Shown: positions 48,420 to 62,029 of the stretch, one piece after another
Position numbering within the stretch: position 1 is the first letter of the stretch
Layout of the letters: each line of letters opens with the position of its first letter
From: Hirundichthys speculiger
Lineage: Eukaryota; Chordata; Actinopteri; Beloniformes; Exocoetidae
Assembly: GCA_018398805.1 (NCBI GenBank)
Contig: JAGFBZ010000814.1
Location: 434,001 to 498,000, forward strand
Reading direction: 5' to 3'
DNA length: 64,000 bases
Notes under the pieces: model-generated
The model's input: the letters and a program-made list of their open reading frames with translations, nothing else
What the model was told of the DNA's origin: nothing
The model's database searches: none
Translations under genes and position numbers: made by a program

Positions 48420-50230
48420 TGAATTTACCAAGGGAAATGGAGTAATTTGTTTGTTCTGGACTCTTTGTAAAACAAACACATATAAGGAGAATTTTTTTAA
48501 GGTATTAAGAAAATATAATATAGAGATTTTACTCACTAGTACATGATGTTAGAGGGATAGAAAAAAATTAATTGCTGATTTGGATGCTGATTGCCATGCT
48601 GCTGTTATAGGTGACTGCTACGATGTAGACTTATCGGTATATACCTTCAACCATGTGACAAGTTTAAGTTCAAAATGACCTCTACTTTTAGCTGTGTTTT
48701 TGGTTCCCTGCCAACACCTGACTCTTTAGGAAGTAATTGATGCTCATCTGCAGGACAGGTATTACACAAGGACATTTCTCAGTACGTTTACTTGTCCATA
48801 CCTGCGTTCTTGTGTACTTGTTAAGCGTCATTAGTTGCAGGCAAAGTTCTGTTCCAATTCTAAAGTCCACATCGAGACAAGTACGGTAGAAATCCCCAGG
48901 CGTGTTCTTGTATCACCAATATAGTAATAGAGTATGCATCCAGTGGAGACTTGTGTAGACTTGATACAGTGAGGTATCCCAGAATGCACTTCTCATCAAC
49001 ACGTAGAAGTAATAGCGGAGGAGAAAGGAGTAAAGAGGGAGATATAAGTTTGTCATTTTGTAACAGAATGTATTTTTAAGATGTTTTCTTCTGAGACTAT
49101 ATTTCTTCTAGCTTTAAATTTGTGATTAATTGATCAAGATAGTGTATTTGAAAAATTCCTCTGACACATCCTTCAAAGTTTTTTCTTTTCATTTTTATTT
49201 CATAATACAGCTGGAACACACAAATATAAAATCTCTTAAAAACATATCATATAAAGTAACGGTAAAAGACAGTTTTCACAGAGGAGTCCATGGTCAATTC
49301 TGAGTCACTTTAAACTTCAGTGTTTATTTGTGATCAATTAAATTGCAGATGTTTTTAAATATGTGTTAGTCTGCTAGTGGAGCTGTGATGCCATCAAGTT
49401 TCCTGCCGTTTCCTGCAGAAACATCGAACTGTGACTTGGAAGAACATACTTCAATGTACACAAGTCCACACTTTGCATTCTTGGGCTTGAGAAACAGCAC
49501 ACATTCGGTGTATTCTTGTTTTAAATTTTATCATAATTTTTTTTATATATACAATTTTAAAGAACAAAATCCTTTTATAACAACAGTGACAGTGAATCAA
49601 AAACTGGCTCAAAGCAAAGCAAAGCTGAAATATCCTACAAGTAAAATATTAGCTCCAGCCATTCTAGACAAGCATCTTAATCAAGCTTCTAAAGATAAGA
49701 AGTTTGTAATGCTTTATTGGCCCCTGTCATCGACTGGGTCATCTTTGAAAGGTTTTTTTTATCCTTATTTTGATATATAAAGTGTAGAAAAAAGTTCTAT
49801 CTATATGGTTAAATAAGAGGCAGAACTGGTACAGAGAGTTGGATTTTCAGCTTTTTCTTCACTACAGAGTTATTTTCTTGCTTTGAGGTGAATATAATGC
49901 AGCTGCTATTACTGCTGTTGGAAAGAATAGCAAAGTGCTTCAGTGAAGACTGTGGTCTTGTCAGTAATTCAGCAGATGTGATGGCGCTGGGGTGGAATCT
50001 AAGAATTGAGATGACAACACAAAGTATAAAAGCTTTTATGGTCTGCGGTATTAGTCTTTAAATGGCTGGTGATTCTGTTGTTGAACAATGTGCTTGCAAA
50101 AGATTGCTTTCTGAAGCAACAATATTATCTCCTGTACTTATAAGTTCTGGCTTCAATGTTTTTGAATAACAGAAGTTTCAGGATGTGAATCAAGTGCAAT
50201 TCAGCTTGTCTTGTGAAGTGGGATTAAATG
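48420..50230. other. gene-free interval
   Basis: AT-rich intergenic DNA. The + strand frame at 49385-49780 (131 codons) has no motif or family resemblance and atypical composition. Confidence 0.55.
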
Positions 50231-50231
50231 A

Positions 50232-50251
50232 ACACACACACACACACACAC

Positions 50252-50330
<79 letters not shown>
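50232..50330 (+). repeat. (AC)n(AT)n compound microsatellite
   Basis: About 20 bp of AC repeats, a short GTGTGT bridge and roughly 70 bp of AT repeats. Confidence 0.95.
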
Positions 50331-50334
<4 letters not shown>

Positions 50335-51763
50335 CTTCTGAAAGTGAGCCTGAAAGAGGCATTTTTATTCTTTTAGACCATCAAAGAGTAAAACTGCACA
50401 CAGACTGAGAATTAGCAGTGATGCAATATTCTTTTTAATAGGTGTGACTGTGCTGGGTTTAAACAAAAGCAGATGTGGTTTCATGTTAACATTAAACTGT
50501 CTTGTGAAGATTCCTTTTTTAATCATTTTTTTAAATCTTTTTTTTTTCCCAGCTTCACTTTTCTGCTTGATTTTCTGTCCTGGTTTGGAGGAAGCGTCTG
50601 CAAATCCTCCTTGAGCGGATTACTGGAGGCTGGAAACTTGAGGCAATATCATGTGCTTGCTCAGTTGCACTGATATCAATGAGTCTGAGACGAACTACAG
50701 TGTAAAGGTCCTTTTCTCTTCTAAAAGAATCCCTGTGACCTTTCTTTCCTACCTCTATAAGTTCATCTCAAATATATTTTTTGTTTTAAATGTAACATAA
50801 TTCATACTGGATACTGACTTTTTTGTTTGTTTTTCCCTCTGCTTAAAATCTAGTTCTAGTTCAGCAGAGTAAAAATCAAAGGTGGCTCGGCCACGGTCCG
50901 CAGCTTTACCTGGAGCCCTCAGACACTATTCTGCTTTCTGAGAAATACTGCTGTCAAAATTCATTTTGTATTGAATTAAACAGTACACTACAACTGAGAA
51001 ACATTCATTTTCCTGTAGAGCACCCACGCTGAACTTATAGCTATTCAAAATATTGGTGGTCTAGATAAAATATTAGATAATAACATATTATGAATTTGGT
51101 TTCACATTCATTCAAATTGTTCCATGTGATACTGTATGCACATGGAGCAAAATAATCAAATATTCATCACTACTTCTGCATTGTCCTTTATTTCATATAT
51201 TAACTGTGAATAAGTGTTTCTCTCTCAGAGAAGCACTTTTCAGCAGCAAGGCACTCGGTGCACCCTGCATGCTGCTGACTGTCTACAACCAAACAACCTC
51301 CGCCCCACTACTTGCCCTTACGGACCCAGAAAAACATGAATCAATACTGTATGCATTTCAAGCAGGAAAATTCTGTTATTGAGTATACTGCTGTATTATG
51401 GTTTCCATTATTGACATCTATGAGTTATGAAATAAAACCTAATGCAATGAGGATGAGGAAAATGGTATTTGAGGATTTTTATTGGATCAGATTAAAGTCA
51501 GAGAAGTGCATTCTGATGACGATAAAATGCTAATCTCCAGCAGGACCGACAACATCTAAAAAGACTTGAAAAGTGCAGAGCTATTCGAAAAGCTACACAT
51601 GAGAAGGTGTGAAATAATTAAAGCTACTACTAACCCCTCACCCCCACTCTGATCTTGAGATAGAAATTCAGTTGAAATCAAACTTGACACTGGTTAATGT
51701 GATGGATTAGGTTCAGCAAACATGGAAAAGTCGTCTCCATGTAGGAACCCAGTTGGAAAAGCA

Positions 51764-52395
51764 TCAACCAATCACAAAATAAATAAATAAAATTACAACA
51801 AACTTTGCTTTCATACTAATGAGAACAAATCTTGGATTGTTTTTCTTGTCATACAGAACAATTTTCACATTATTGCACGTCACAATGACTTGTGTGTCAT
51901 GTGTCCTCATCAAGCACTCATCCAGGAGAAGGCTATTGATAGTGTTACTGGCGTCACACATCCGGGTATTTTGACTCAACGTTGCCATGTTGACTGTCAA
52001 GCTTTATAGTACACCGCTGTTTCTTCATTCACCAAATAAGATCTTTCAAATGTTGGTCCCCTCACTTAATTGAAAAATAACTCTGATCAGTTCTGAATGT
52101 TTCCTGAATGAAATAAATACTGTATTAAGTAGGCAAGGCTGGAAAGCGATGTCCGCCTGTGGTAATTTTTCCTGGTTCAATTTGAGAATCGTTAAATTAA
52201 AATCCAAAATTGTAGGAACAGAAATGTTACAAAATGGTGAGAACTCACTTCAGAATAATCCTCCTTATGAAGTCTTTGCAGTTCACTTGTGTACTGATCC
52301 GTGTATCTCACTGCTGAGTTCTTCAGTCTCCAGTGCTTCATGTTCTCCAATTTTAGGGATCCGATCTGCTGTTGCAACCATGAACAACATTTCAT
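51764..52395 (-). other. two unidentified protein-like minus-strand ORFs
   Basis: The frame 52395 to 52192 includes GSLKLENMKHWRLKNSAVRY and TDQYTSELQRLHKEDYSE and then meets a good donor (GAA|GTGAGT at about 52244-52239). The frame 52000 to 51764 includes VIVTCNNVKIVLYDKKNNPR, with an alternating hydrophobic pattern like beta strands. Both look more protein-like than other chance frames here, but I recognise neither. The second has an upstream stop and the splice phases do not join directly. They could be exons of an unknown gene, transposon or pseudogene debris, or chance. Confidence 0.25.
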
Positions 52396-52504
52396 TTTGA
52401 TTTCAGCCTCAAAAGGCTCGATTTAGTGCAGAATGTAAGCAACGCTCTCAGTGCACACTGTTACTCACAGTGTTTCTAAATGGCCTGCCAGTATTTGTTC
52501 GCTG

Positions 52505-52524
52505 TAATAATAATAATAATAATA
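52505..52524 (+). repeat. (AAT)n microsatellite
   Basis: About six AAT/TAA trinucleotide units. Confidence 0.85.
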
Positions 52525-53479
52525 GGAAGAAGAAGAATGCAGCACAAAAGGTGGTTTGCCACTTGTGGGGGTAGTTTTTTGAGGGCCAGATCATTGACAC
52601 TTGTCTCCATTACCAGGAATGGGCCAGCAGAAAAAAAGAAAAAAAAACTGTTGGGAACCTCTCGAAACACACACCTGTGGTAGAATAGAAATAGAATAGA
52701 ATAGATGTGGAGGTTAAGTTTCTCCTACAGCATTGCTCAGTCTCTTACTCAGTCACTCTTTGTCTTCTGTCACTGTCTTGGCTTTCTTAGTTTCCTAACA
52801 GCCTCTTAGCTCTGTGATCTAGAAACATGGTGCTGTAAAGCAATATGCAAGTTACTCTGGGTGGTTTTGCTGACAGTATGGACGATAGACCCAGAGAGCC
52901 ATATGATTCTTCCTATAAATAATCTTATGTTCCTCCACATTTAGCTGAAATGGATATTTTAACATGAAAAGACTCCTTGGTGTCTCTTTAAACATCAGTG
53001 TTGTTGTCTGCGTCAGTTGTTCTACTTGACAGTCATGTATGTGTTGTCACCCCTCATCCTTCTGACCTCCAAATGCAGACGTGTCACTTATGCAGCAGTC
53101 TTTTTGTGAGTATTTCCTGAAATGTTGTTACAGTATTACTCTGTGTTGCTATTTCCATGTTCATCTGAACAAAAGAAAGTACAATTCAAACACACACGCA
53201 TACCCATGCACACAAACACGTATATTCATCTTTCATATCAGTCTCTATCCCTTGAAATGCTTTTTTGTAATAAAACCATGAAATCATATCACATTTGTAC
53301 TGTTAATTTGCATTTCATAATTTCCTTCAACAGAGCAGCTACATGTTTTATGTAAACTATTGGTCTTGATGATCCCACGGTGGGGCATGTTCAGCATTAT
53401 TTGTCATGTGATGATAGGGAAATTAAAAACAAACAAACAAAAGTGCCACAGATGCAGCCATCTGAACATGGCTGATCTC

Positions 53480-53790
53480 AGATGACCCTTCCTCTTTTCC
53501 TCCCCCACAGCCACCCCCACTCACCCTTCCCCTTTCTTATCCATTACATAGGAGCTGAATGATGGTGATTTGGTTGAGGCCCAGTGAGTGCCTGTAGAAA
53601 ATTGGTTGGTTGATAAAAACCCTCCTATCAAAGGGGGCTACTTTCTCATTTACATTTAGATGAGTATTGATTATTTATTTACTCAGTGGAGTGGGATTCT
53701 TTTCCAATCTTATCTCTCGTCTGTGCCTGTCACCTGAAAAAAAAAAAGAGATAGAGTTCTTGACACCGCACTAAGATAACGGCATTTTGC
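53480..53790. promoter_or_regulatory. candidate CNE with TCF/LEF-like site
   Basis: Repeat-poor DNA with TTGGTTGATAAAAACCC, the TCF/LEF-like ATCAAAGGG at 53627-53635 and GAGTATTGATTATTTATT. The pyrimidine-rich left part is less informative. An A11 run lies near 53740. Enhancer role inferred from motifs only. Confidence 0.3.
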
Positions 53791-56700
53791 AGAGCAGATA
53801 AAACTTGCAATGGTGGTCTCTGCCTCTATATTCCCTTTTTCCTCCTCCCCAATTTTGATGGGAAAGAGGAAGTTTGGAAAATTAAAAGTGATAGTCCTTT
53901 TGAAAAGGGTGGTGCCGGGGAGTGAAGGAATCTCAATTTGCAGGGGGAAGAAGTCAAATGGTGTGTCCAGATATGGTCAGGCTGCTTGAGCTGGGAGAAT
54001 TCCCATCCTACATGTCTCAACGGTTTAAGGATTCTATCAGGTACAAGCTAATATGATATTGTTTGATAATTAAAATATGAAACAATACTGTAGATTTTAT
54101 GTGTCACCGTGGAAGATTCTATCACACACTGCAGGAGTTACATATGATCCCAGTGTTTGCAGAGTGCGTAATTGAAGCCCCTGGACATGTCTGTCATGTT
54201 CTCAGAGCTAAACTCTGGTGATGTTTGGGTGGTTGAGCTGGGGATTGGTCATGCATTGCCAATGAGTCTGGAGGCTTGTGGCAGCGTGAGGAGCTTTGTG
54301 AGACTGACTAAAGGTGTTTAAGGTGGGAGGTGCAGCATGTGGGTGCTCTGTTGGAATTGGGAACCCTTGACAGACCCTGCCTCTTCTTCTCAGCTCTTTG
54401 ATGGAGAGTGAAGAGTCTCTTGAGGTGGCCTCTGTCAGGTCTACTCCTTCTCAAAGCAGAGACAGAGCACAACACTGCTGCGCCTTCTCACCCTTCACCC
54501 CCCACCCCCCCGGCCACTCCCACCCTCTCATGGTCACTTTTCATCTCCCCTGCCTCTGCGCTGATGATGTTGCCACATGTAAATGGACTTGTAACTACTC
54601 AATTTGAGAGTGTACCTAATGGGGGACTCACATATTTTTGACCCCAGAGTATATCAAGGTTGGCAGCATACTGTAGGCTGGCACACGGCTACACGGACAA
54701 TGACTAGTCACTACAGTCTCACAGAGGGTGACTTATTATGGAGCTCAAGGATTGTAGCCCATTTTTCTTTGTTAGGCAGTCAGTCATTAGCCTAGTTACA
54801 CATCTGGATCCCCACAGCAATTTAAGGATGTGGAAGGGTCCCTCTAAATAAATAAATAAATAAAAACTAATTAGTCCAACTGGAGAGGAACATCTTGTTT
54901 TCCTGCACCCCTAATGGATTGGACCAAGGTCTTTTGAAATGCAAACCCATCAAGGGGATGGCTTGAAAACAGCCCCCACCCCGAGCTAGCCTCACGGTGC
55001 CACAGAGCAAATGTCCCTTGTGCTCACTGACTGCCTTTTTTTTTTTTTTTTCTGGAGCTAATGCAGCTATCTGTAATTTCATCTGTCAGAAGCCAATCTA
55101 TAAACCTGGCTAAGCACCACTGTTAAACCCAACCTATCATGTATCAGTTGTTGATGGACTAGAAATATTCATTTACCACCAATAACTGATAACTACAACT
55201 AAAGACTTTTCATTTTGCTGTAAATACTTTGAAATCACTAATATGATGTACATTTAAAAATATCTGTATATCAATATCTGCAACAGCACTGCCAATAACA
55301 TCATGATGATGTAACAATGCTGCTGAACCAGGTATGGAGACTGAAAATTGGGTCATGCTCTGATAAACACAAATCAGATTTTTAAGGTGGACATAAATAA
55401 TTACTTCTCCAAACAAGTAAAGCAGAACTCAAGTACAGGAATTCTTCCATCTTCTATTCACTTTTGGTGCATTTTTTTTCCATCAAAAAGCAACATTTGG
55501 ACTCTCAACCTATAATAACATGTTTCATTTATCCAAAAGCAGAAGCAATGAGGTGCTTAAATCCATCAGCTGTAGCACATTCTCAGTTGACCACATGAGC
55601 TGGTTGGTATAAACCTGTTTGACAGCTTTTTTAATTTAAAAGAGCTCAAATGTTATTTTTGTACAGTTCCTGAGCTCAGTTCAGAACCAAACAATCCATA
55701 AAGTAGAGTAAAGTTCAGTTACTGCTGAAGATATAGATGTAAAATGTTGCTGTTTTAGTGGTACTTCTGTTTATGTTGTGGTATAAGTGTGCCATATATT
55801 CTCATGCATTTGACACACAAGTGCTTTAAGCCTATGGCTGACTGCAGCAATGTCAGATACTCGCTGGAAGGTAAAATAGAGGCAACAGAAATTAATAATC
55901 AACTATGTCGTGCATAATTCACTAATCCTGAAACTAATCCAGAACCACACTGACATGTTTGTCTGCAGGACAAGTGACTGGATATCTGCTGGATCTGACT
56001 GGTTTTCATGTTGTCAAGTAAACAGGCAAGTGACATGAATCTGCATTCAATCTCATGAATATAACAACTTGTCTCTTCTTACATGTGTTTTTCACATTTT
56101 TATTTTGTTCTTATTTTGTCCTGCATCAAGGAGCACTCAGTAATTTAAAAAAAGAAATGGCAGCACAAATACAGCACAGTAACTCATCCAGACCTCTCAG
56201 GCCAAATGTGTTCCTTGCTGTTGTTGCTATAGCTCTGGGGGAAGACAAGTGAACGGGTGCATTAGCCCTCCAAAAACAACATGGAGTGAATGGCAAGGTA
56301 AGTACAGCACAGACTTGGTTAGGTTGCTGATTAGACGACACGCTGTAAGGTTCAGTCAATCAAGTACACTTCAGATCTGCTCATTTGAGCCTCTCGGTTT
56401 GAAATGACGTTTTCAGCTATCCCCACAGGAGAGCGCAAATCCAAGAAGACATCTCATGTTTCTATTTTCTCCTTGAGCTGTTTGTAACACCAACATGCAA
56501 TCTGGCAGTTTTCTGCTGCATTTCAAACTCAGGTGGAGACACAAACCACATACCTAAGTTTATGTAAGGCCACTAATTAGTTCTTGAGTTATTTTTTGAG
56601 CATTTTTAGGACAATATTGATGCTTGGTCTTTACACGTGGCCCTACATATGCCTCTATCAGATGTTGTGCTGGCTTTGTTGATTTTGATATATTTTAAGT

Positions 56701-58070
56701 AATGCATGTTTACTTATGTTGCTGCTCAACGTTTCTCTGCTTTAAAAGAGTTATTGTGTGCATCTGTTCTTATTTGATTAAGGTTAAAACATGTATAAAA
56801 TGAAGGATTATTTCTTCACTTTTCATATTTATATGTATTTTACTATTTTCCATCATGTTATTAAAGAAAAAAAAAAAACTTTTGACAGGTGGACTTGTGC
56901 TGCAGCGCAGAGTTGGATTCCTGCTGCTGAAGTTTTACAAAAGTGTGGAAAACTTACCTTCATTTCAGACTCCCACAACCCTTTCTCTTTCTGCAGACGA
57001 GCAAGGGCAGAGGTTGGGAAGAGGACCTGTCTTAGGTCTGGCTACGTCTGCCAGAGTTTCCTCCCGCTTGTCTGATGCTGCTGAGATTTATGTGGCTGTA
57101 TAGGAGGTGTGCCAGGCCATGTGTAGGCTTCCTCTTTCACTGACAGTTCTGTGTATGATACTACTGCTGGTTTCCAGTGAGGCTTGGCCCAGTGTTTCTG
57201 GAATCTGTCATAAGTGAAAGCTTGGAAAGGTTAGGACAGTTCAGGGAAGATAAATGGTGAATTGGGAGGACAGCTGAAGTAGGAACACAAACACTTCAAG
57301 ACGATGGAGTGAACTGAGGCCATGCTATCCCCCACATCCCCACATCCCCCCACCCCCCCACCGTGGTGGTTCCTCTGCTGCAACTGCCAGTTGTAGAAAT
57401 CATCCATTGTGCGCTCCACTAACAGAAGTTTCTCCAGACCATTCTCATGAGTCACTCTATTACTCTCATCAAAGCAAATGATAAAGAATGGTTATTAGGT
57501 TTTCACAATGTCTTTTGTGTAATAAAGCTCGTTAACTGCATTGTGCAAAACAAATGGGCAGAATAATCAGTATGCTTATTGACATTGTGTCATTTGTAGT
57601 TAGAGCAGGAAGGGGACTCTCTCTATGGCTCCAGGCTTTGCCCTCTCAAGAGGAAGAGCGCTAATGGCTTTGGAAAGCAAGGATCGAAGGAACTCATAAA
57701 GCTCTGCAGGATGACATGAAAGGAACAGGAACATTATACATGAGCATAATACATGATGTTCTGTGCAATTCAGCACGTAGACTTGAGACCAATATTACGA
57801 AGCATCAAAAATAGATGACTGCAGGGGGCTGTCTGTGACACGGAAGGTTTAAAAGTTTAAGAAAATCAGCTTTTGTCCGCTTAAGCTTTCAGCCACAGGG
57901 CCGAGTTAGCAGGAGTCCAGCATGACAGCACACACAAACCCGAGAACTGAAACAATGTTGCCATTGTAATTTTGAAATGTTACCTTTCTCGGAAGGAAAG
58001 AAAACAGAAAGAAAGGATGAGAAAAAAAGAAGGAAAAGAGGAAAAAACTTGTATTGAAGAGAACTGGATG
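53791..58070. other. gene-free interval
   Basis: No gene recognised. Contains (AAAT)n at 54846-54866, T17 near 55035, A-rich and C-rich runs (57340-57361) and ordinary AT-rich DNA. Short frames are not protein-like. Confidence 0.55.
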
Positions 58071-58075
58071 AACCT

Positions 58076-58134
58076 TATTATTATTTTTATCATTATTATT
58101 ATTACTATTATTATTACTATTATTTAATTATTAT
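58076..58134 (+). repeat. (ATT)n microsatellite
   Basis: Imperfect ATT/ACT trinucleotide array following a purine-rich segment. Confidence 0.9.
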
Positions 58135-58689
58135 GCATCTATGCTGCCAGACATGCAGACAGATAGGAATAAACTTGTGAATGAAGACCCAGAAATAAAG
58201 GAGAAAAACTTACATGAAACCCCACATTGAGGCTTACATGCTGTAGTTGTGAATAAGAGGAGGGAGGTCACTGTGTCTGGCCATGAAAAAAATCTCACAG
58301 AAACTCAAAAACACAAAGTGCCAATGTTACACTCTGCCTTTTAGATACACCAAAGCAGCTATAAGTTGTTAAATAGTGAGTTTCATAGATTCTGGTCTGT
58401 TAACTCGACAGCTGCTTGCAGGCTCATATTATGTGACGGGTGCAAATATTTGCATTTTACTCTCAATACAATTTAGCATTTTTCCCTAAAATGTCAAACT
58501 GCTTCTAAAACTAGACTGTCCTGATAGTTGTCACACACATACAGGAGGATGACGTGATCTGGCGACGCAAACGCTGCTGCTCTAAATATCGGTCATGTTT
58601 CAAAGTGTGCATTTTTATATTATTTTTCAAAGAAAATATGATCGGTAAATCTGTACGTGTGTGACTGTGCGTGTCCGCGTGGCCTCACA

Positions 58690-59480
58690 AGTTGAACCCA
58701 CAGCATGCAAGCTGCTTTGCTTTCTCTGTTATTAAGTGATGATTGTCAGCTGTCATGTTGTCATCGTTGCAGAGTGATATTTGTCAGAAGCCATCCCTTT
58801 GACAGAGGATCTGTGGGTCTTCTCAGCCAAGAGATGGCTTACCGCCTCAGTGCGCTGCAAGGCTGCATCTGCACGGCCCGCAATGAGCCTTTACACGTGA
58901 AATTATGTCTGCAGTAATTCATATTAAGCTCAGTCATATCAAAGACGGATACACCTTGAGTGTTTTATCGTCGATTTTATTCCGCATTGTTCTTTATTGT
59001 ATCATTTGGTTTTGTTTTATCACTGCAAAAGCAGTGTAGCATGATCACACATGGATTTACAGTAATGAGTATTAACTTCATGTTTATTATTTGAAAGGTA
59101 GACAATATACATACCTATAATCTGTTCAAGCATCAAGCTGCTGTCTAATTTTCAATGACGCATACTTTATAATTTATTTAAAAGTCTATCTTTCACCACT
59201 CAGGTATGCTAGGTGTTTATCATTATTTATCATCTGCATCAATCTGCTCTCGGCTGTGAAGAACCACACTGGGAGAAAGAGTCTCTGCTGCAACTGTTGC
59301 TTTGTACTGCTGCCTTAACAACCCAATCAGCTGGCCTCACTCTCTCTGCCTTCATCAATGCAGACTCCGTAATGCATGATACTGCCGTGATTTATAATAC
59401 ACGCTCAAAATTAAACAGCATAAATTACTCTTATTTACTCTGCAGGTGATAAAGATCCCGTCAAATAATGTCACTTGAGC
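58690..59480. promoter_or_regulatory. candidate CNE cluster
   Basis: Repeat-poor, with even composition on its left side and many homeobox-like cores on its right (GTGATTTATAATACACG, AATTAAACAGCATAAATTAC, CCAATCAGCTG). Two short + strand frames are not protein-like. Possibly several elements. Not tested. Confidence 0.3.
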
Positions 59481-60159
59481 ATAATTTTTATAGAACAAAT
59501 GAAATTTGTTATCAGGGAAATGCAGGTCAAGTTCATCAATTAAAAGTCTGCTAGTTTTTTCTCCCTTCGCTGTAAACGGTCCAGTGCTATTTAAAATGAT
59601 TGATTTTATTATTTCTTCATTTATTAAAGTACTACATGAGGCTGCGGTGTGAGTAATCAGGACAACAGAAACTGACTCAGCACGAATGTCTTAAACTGGC
59701 ACATCAGGTTTCAGTTGCTCAGACTTGTGTCTTCCTTTGCAGGCAAAATAAACTTATAGGTTCCTTTTCATGAATTTCAAGCTAAAATTCAGAAACAGCA
59801 ACAGTTCACGTCTGAAAGTGTCCTATTTAAAGAATCACTTTGAGCAGAGTACGGACGTTAAGTGCCTTTATGTGTGTTAGACCTCTGGGAAATGACTTAG
59901 TGAATAATATATACAGCAGAGGGAAGCAGAAGGATTATAATAAATGTCTTGTCACCGACTCAAATCATCCTATAATTGAAAGATATCCATTTTTTTCTGA
60001 AATGAATTTTAAACTTTCATTTTGTTGTATCAATACACTCAAAAGTGTGACCAAGACCTCAGCGGGTTAAAACCTCTAGCACTTGGAGCGCCTCCCTCAC
60101 CCCCCCTCACTACCCCAGAAAAGGGATGAGGTCCCTGGGAATGTTTTACTGATAAAATA

Positions 60160-60480
60160 AAAAGAATCAGGAGAATGAGGCAAAGAAGAGAAGTTGAATA
60201 TATATTTCATGTGATAAGAGAAGATGAAGCGAGAGAAAAAAGATTCCATTACAGCTGCGACAGTTACAAAACTGCTGCTGCGTAGAGTAGCCTCTGTTGA
60301 AAAGATTGATGCAATAAGGACTGACCTTGGCTTGGAGCAGGAGTCGGTGATGTATGTATGAGCATCTCCCTGCTAAATGGACCCAGATTTGTAGCACTAA
60401 TATACATGGAAGCCCAGTACCAAACTCGCCACGGCTATAAATCAACAGCCACTTTGGGTGTCATTTCTGGTTTATATTCT
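60160..60480. promoter_or_regulatory. candidate CNE
   Basis: A 320-bp repeat-free block including GAAAAGATTGATGCAATAAGG and CGCCACGGCTATAAATCAACAG. The minus-strand frame across it shows no protein likeness. Enhancer role inferred. Confidence 0.3.
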
Positions 60481-62020
60481 ACTATTGTTCTGTGCTTTTA
60501 ATTTGTGTCACTGCCATCTGTTCATTTGATGCAGTTTCATACTGTATGATTTGGCTGCTGGGATCCTGTGCAGACAGTCCCTGTTAGACCATCCGAGTGG
60601 ATTAACTGCCCTGGTAAATTCCACCGAGGCTCTCTCACAGCCACGTTTAAACACTGAAACACTGAAATCCCATATATTGGCAGGAAAAACTGAAATTGAA
60701 ACTTATTTGTCAGGAACTTTGTATTTTTTCCAAGTTTTACATGCTGATAATACATGTATGTGATAGATTATATGTGTGTGACAGATGTCTAATATCTTCA
60801 GACCACATATTCATGAATGATTCTCACAAAGACATTGAAAGTCATCAAGTGAGAGGAGATAAAAAAAAAAAAAAGAAAAGAAAAACTTTTATACATGTGC
60901 TGTAAATGCTTTGGCAAAAAATGTAAAATAAAGTCACTGTTATTGATATAAGCCACAAGGGACTTGATAATCTGTGGCACCCTTTGACCTCAGACAGCTT
61001 GTACAGAAACAATCTCAGCAGCAGATGATGCATGACAGAATTGTATATGAAGAAAATTGGAAATTAAAATGAAACAGCATTTTCTCATTTATGTACAGGT
61101 TTCAAAAGTGTAATATTAACTCAAAGCAAATTGTTTCAAGAAGGGTCTCATTAAGCTTTTCCATGTTTTCCCGCTTATTTAAGATGTTATAACAACTGAT
61201 CATCATCTTAGAGTAACTAACCAGCTCTAATCCCTTCCCACCTCCTCCTTATTTGAACATTTTACAGTTATGAAATTTAACATTTGTGTTTGTGTCATGT
61301 ACTGCAAAATGTGGGCAGGTGATGATTTTGGAACCTTGAAAAAACGTTTACAGTTTTCAATCACGTGTGCCAGTTTCATGTACTTGCAAACACCTGGTAA
61401 CAATTTTAAAACGCAGACATGTGATGTTTTTCAAGCCTGAAAAAAACGAGGTCATTTTACCATGTTTGAGCCTTTACTGTCATGAAACTGCTAGCTTTTG
61501 GATCCTGGACCAGTGCAGCTATAGCATTACTCCTTCTTGAGGGGGACTGCTTTGACATTTGATACAACACAAACATATGGGCATTTAGTAACATACTATG
61601 AAAGTAAACATGGTCGTGCCATTTGTTTTACATTGAAGAAACAAATCTTTTCAAACTAATGTGAAAGTAGGGTTTCATGTTTCAGTCAAGTTTGCATCAT
61701 AAAGAAAACCACCTAGAGGATTTTTTTTTTTTAATGTTTCAAGAGAAAAAAATGTTAAAAATTCCCAGGAACTGAGCTCACCAGCTCAAAAAAAAAAAAA
61801 CCTTTATATTCTCCTCATATTTCCCAACCTTATTTTTTTTTCAATCACAGCACGTCTTTTAAGCGTGTGCACAGTGAAAGTGTTGTGACAGAGGTCAAAA
61901 TGACCCTTTTTGTTTTCTTCATTAAAGCCCTCGACAGTATTGCAGGACATTGTGCCTTAAATTGTGTACTTCACCCTAAACCTAAAACCTTCCTCCGCTC
62001 CCTTTAATAAAAAAAAAAAA
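60481..62020. other. gene-free interval
   Basis: AT-rich DNA with several A or T homopolymers (for example near 60860, 61725 and 61788). No gene or element recognised. Confidence 0.6.
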
Positions 62021-62029
62021 AGCCTGATA

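Noticed and set aside
49385..49780. 131-codon + strand open frame
   Set aside because: No recognisable domain, codon composition like the surrounding AT-rich DNA, and no splice or promoter context.
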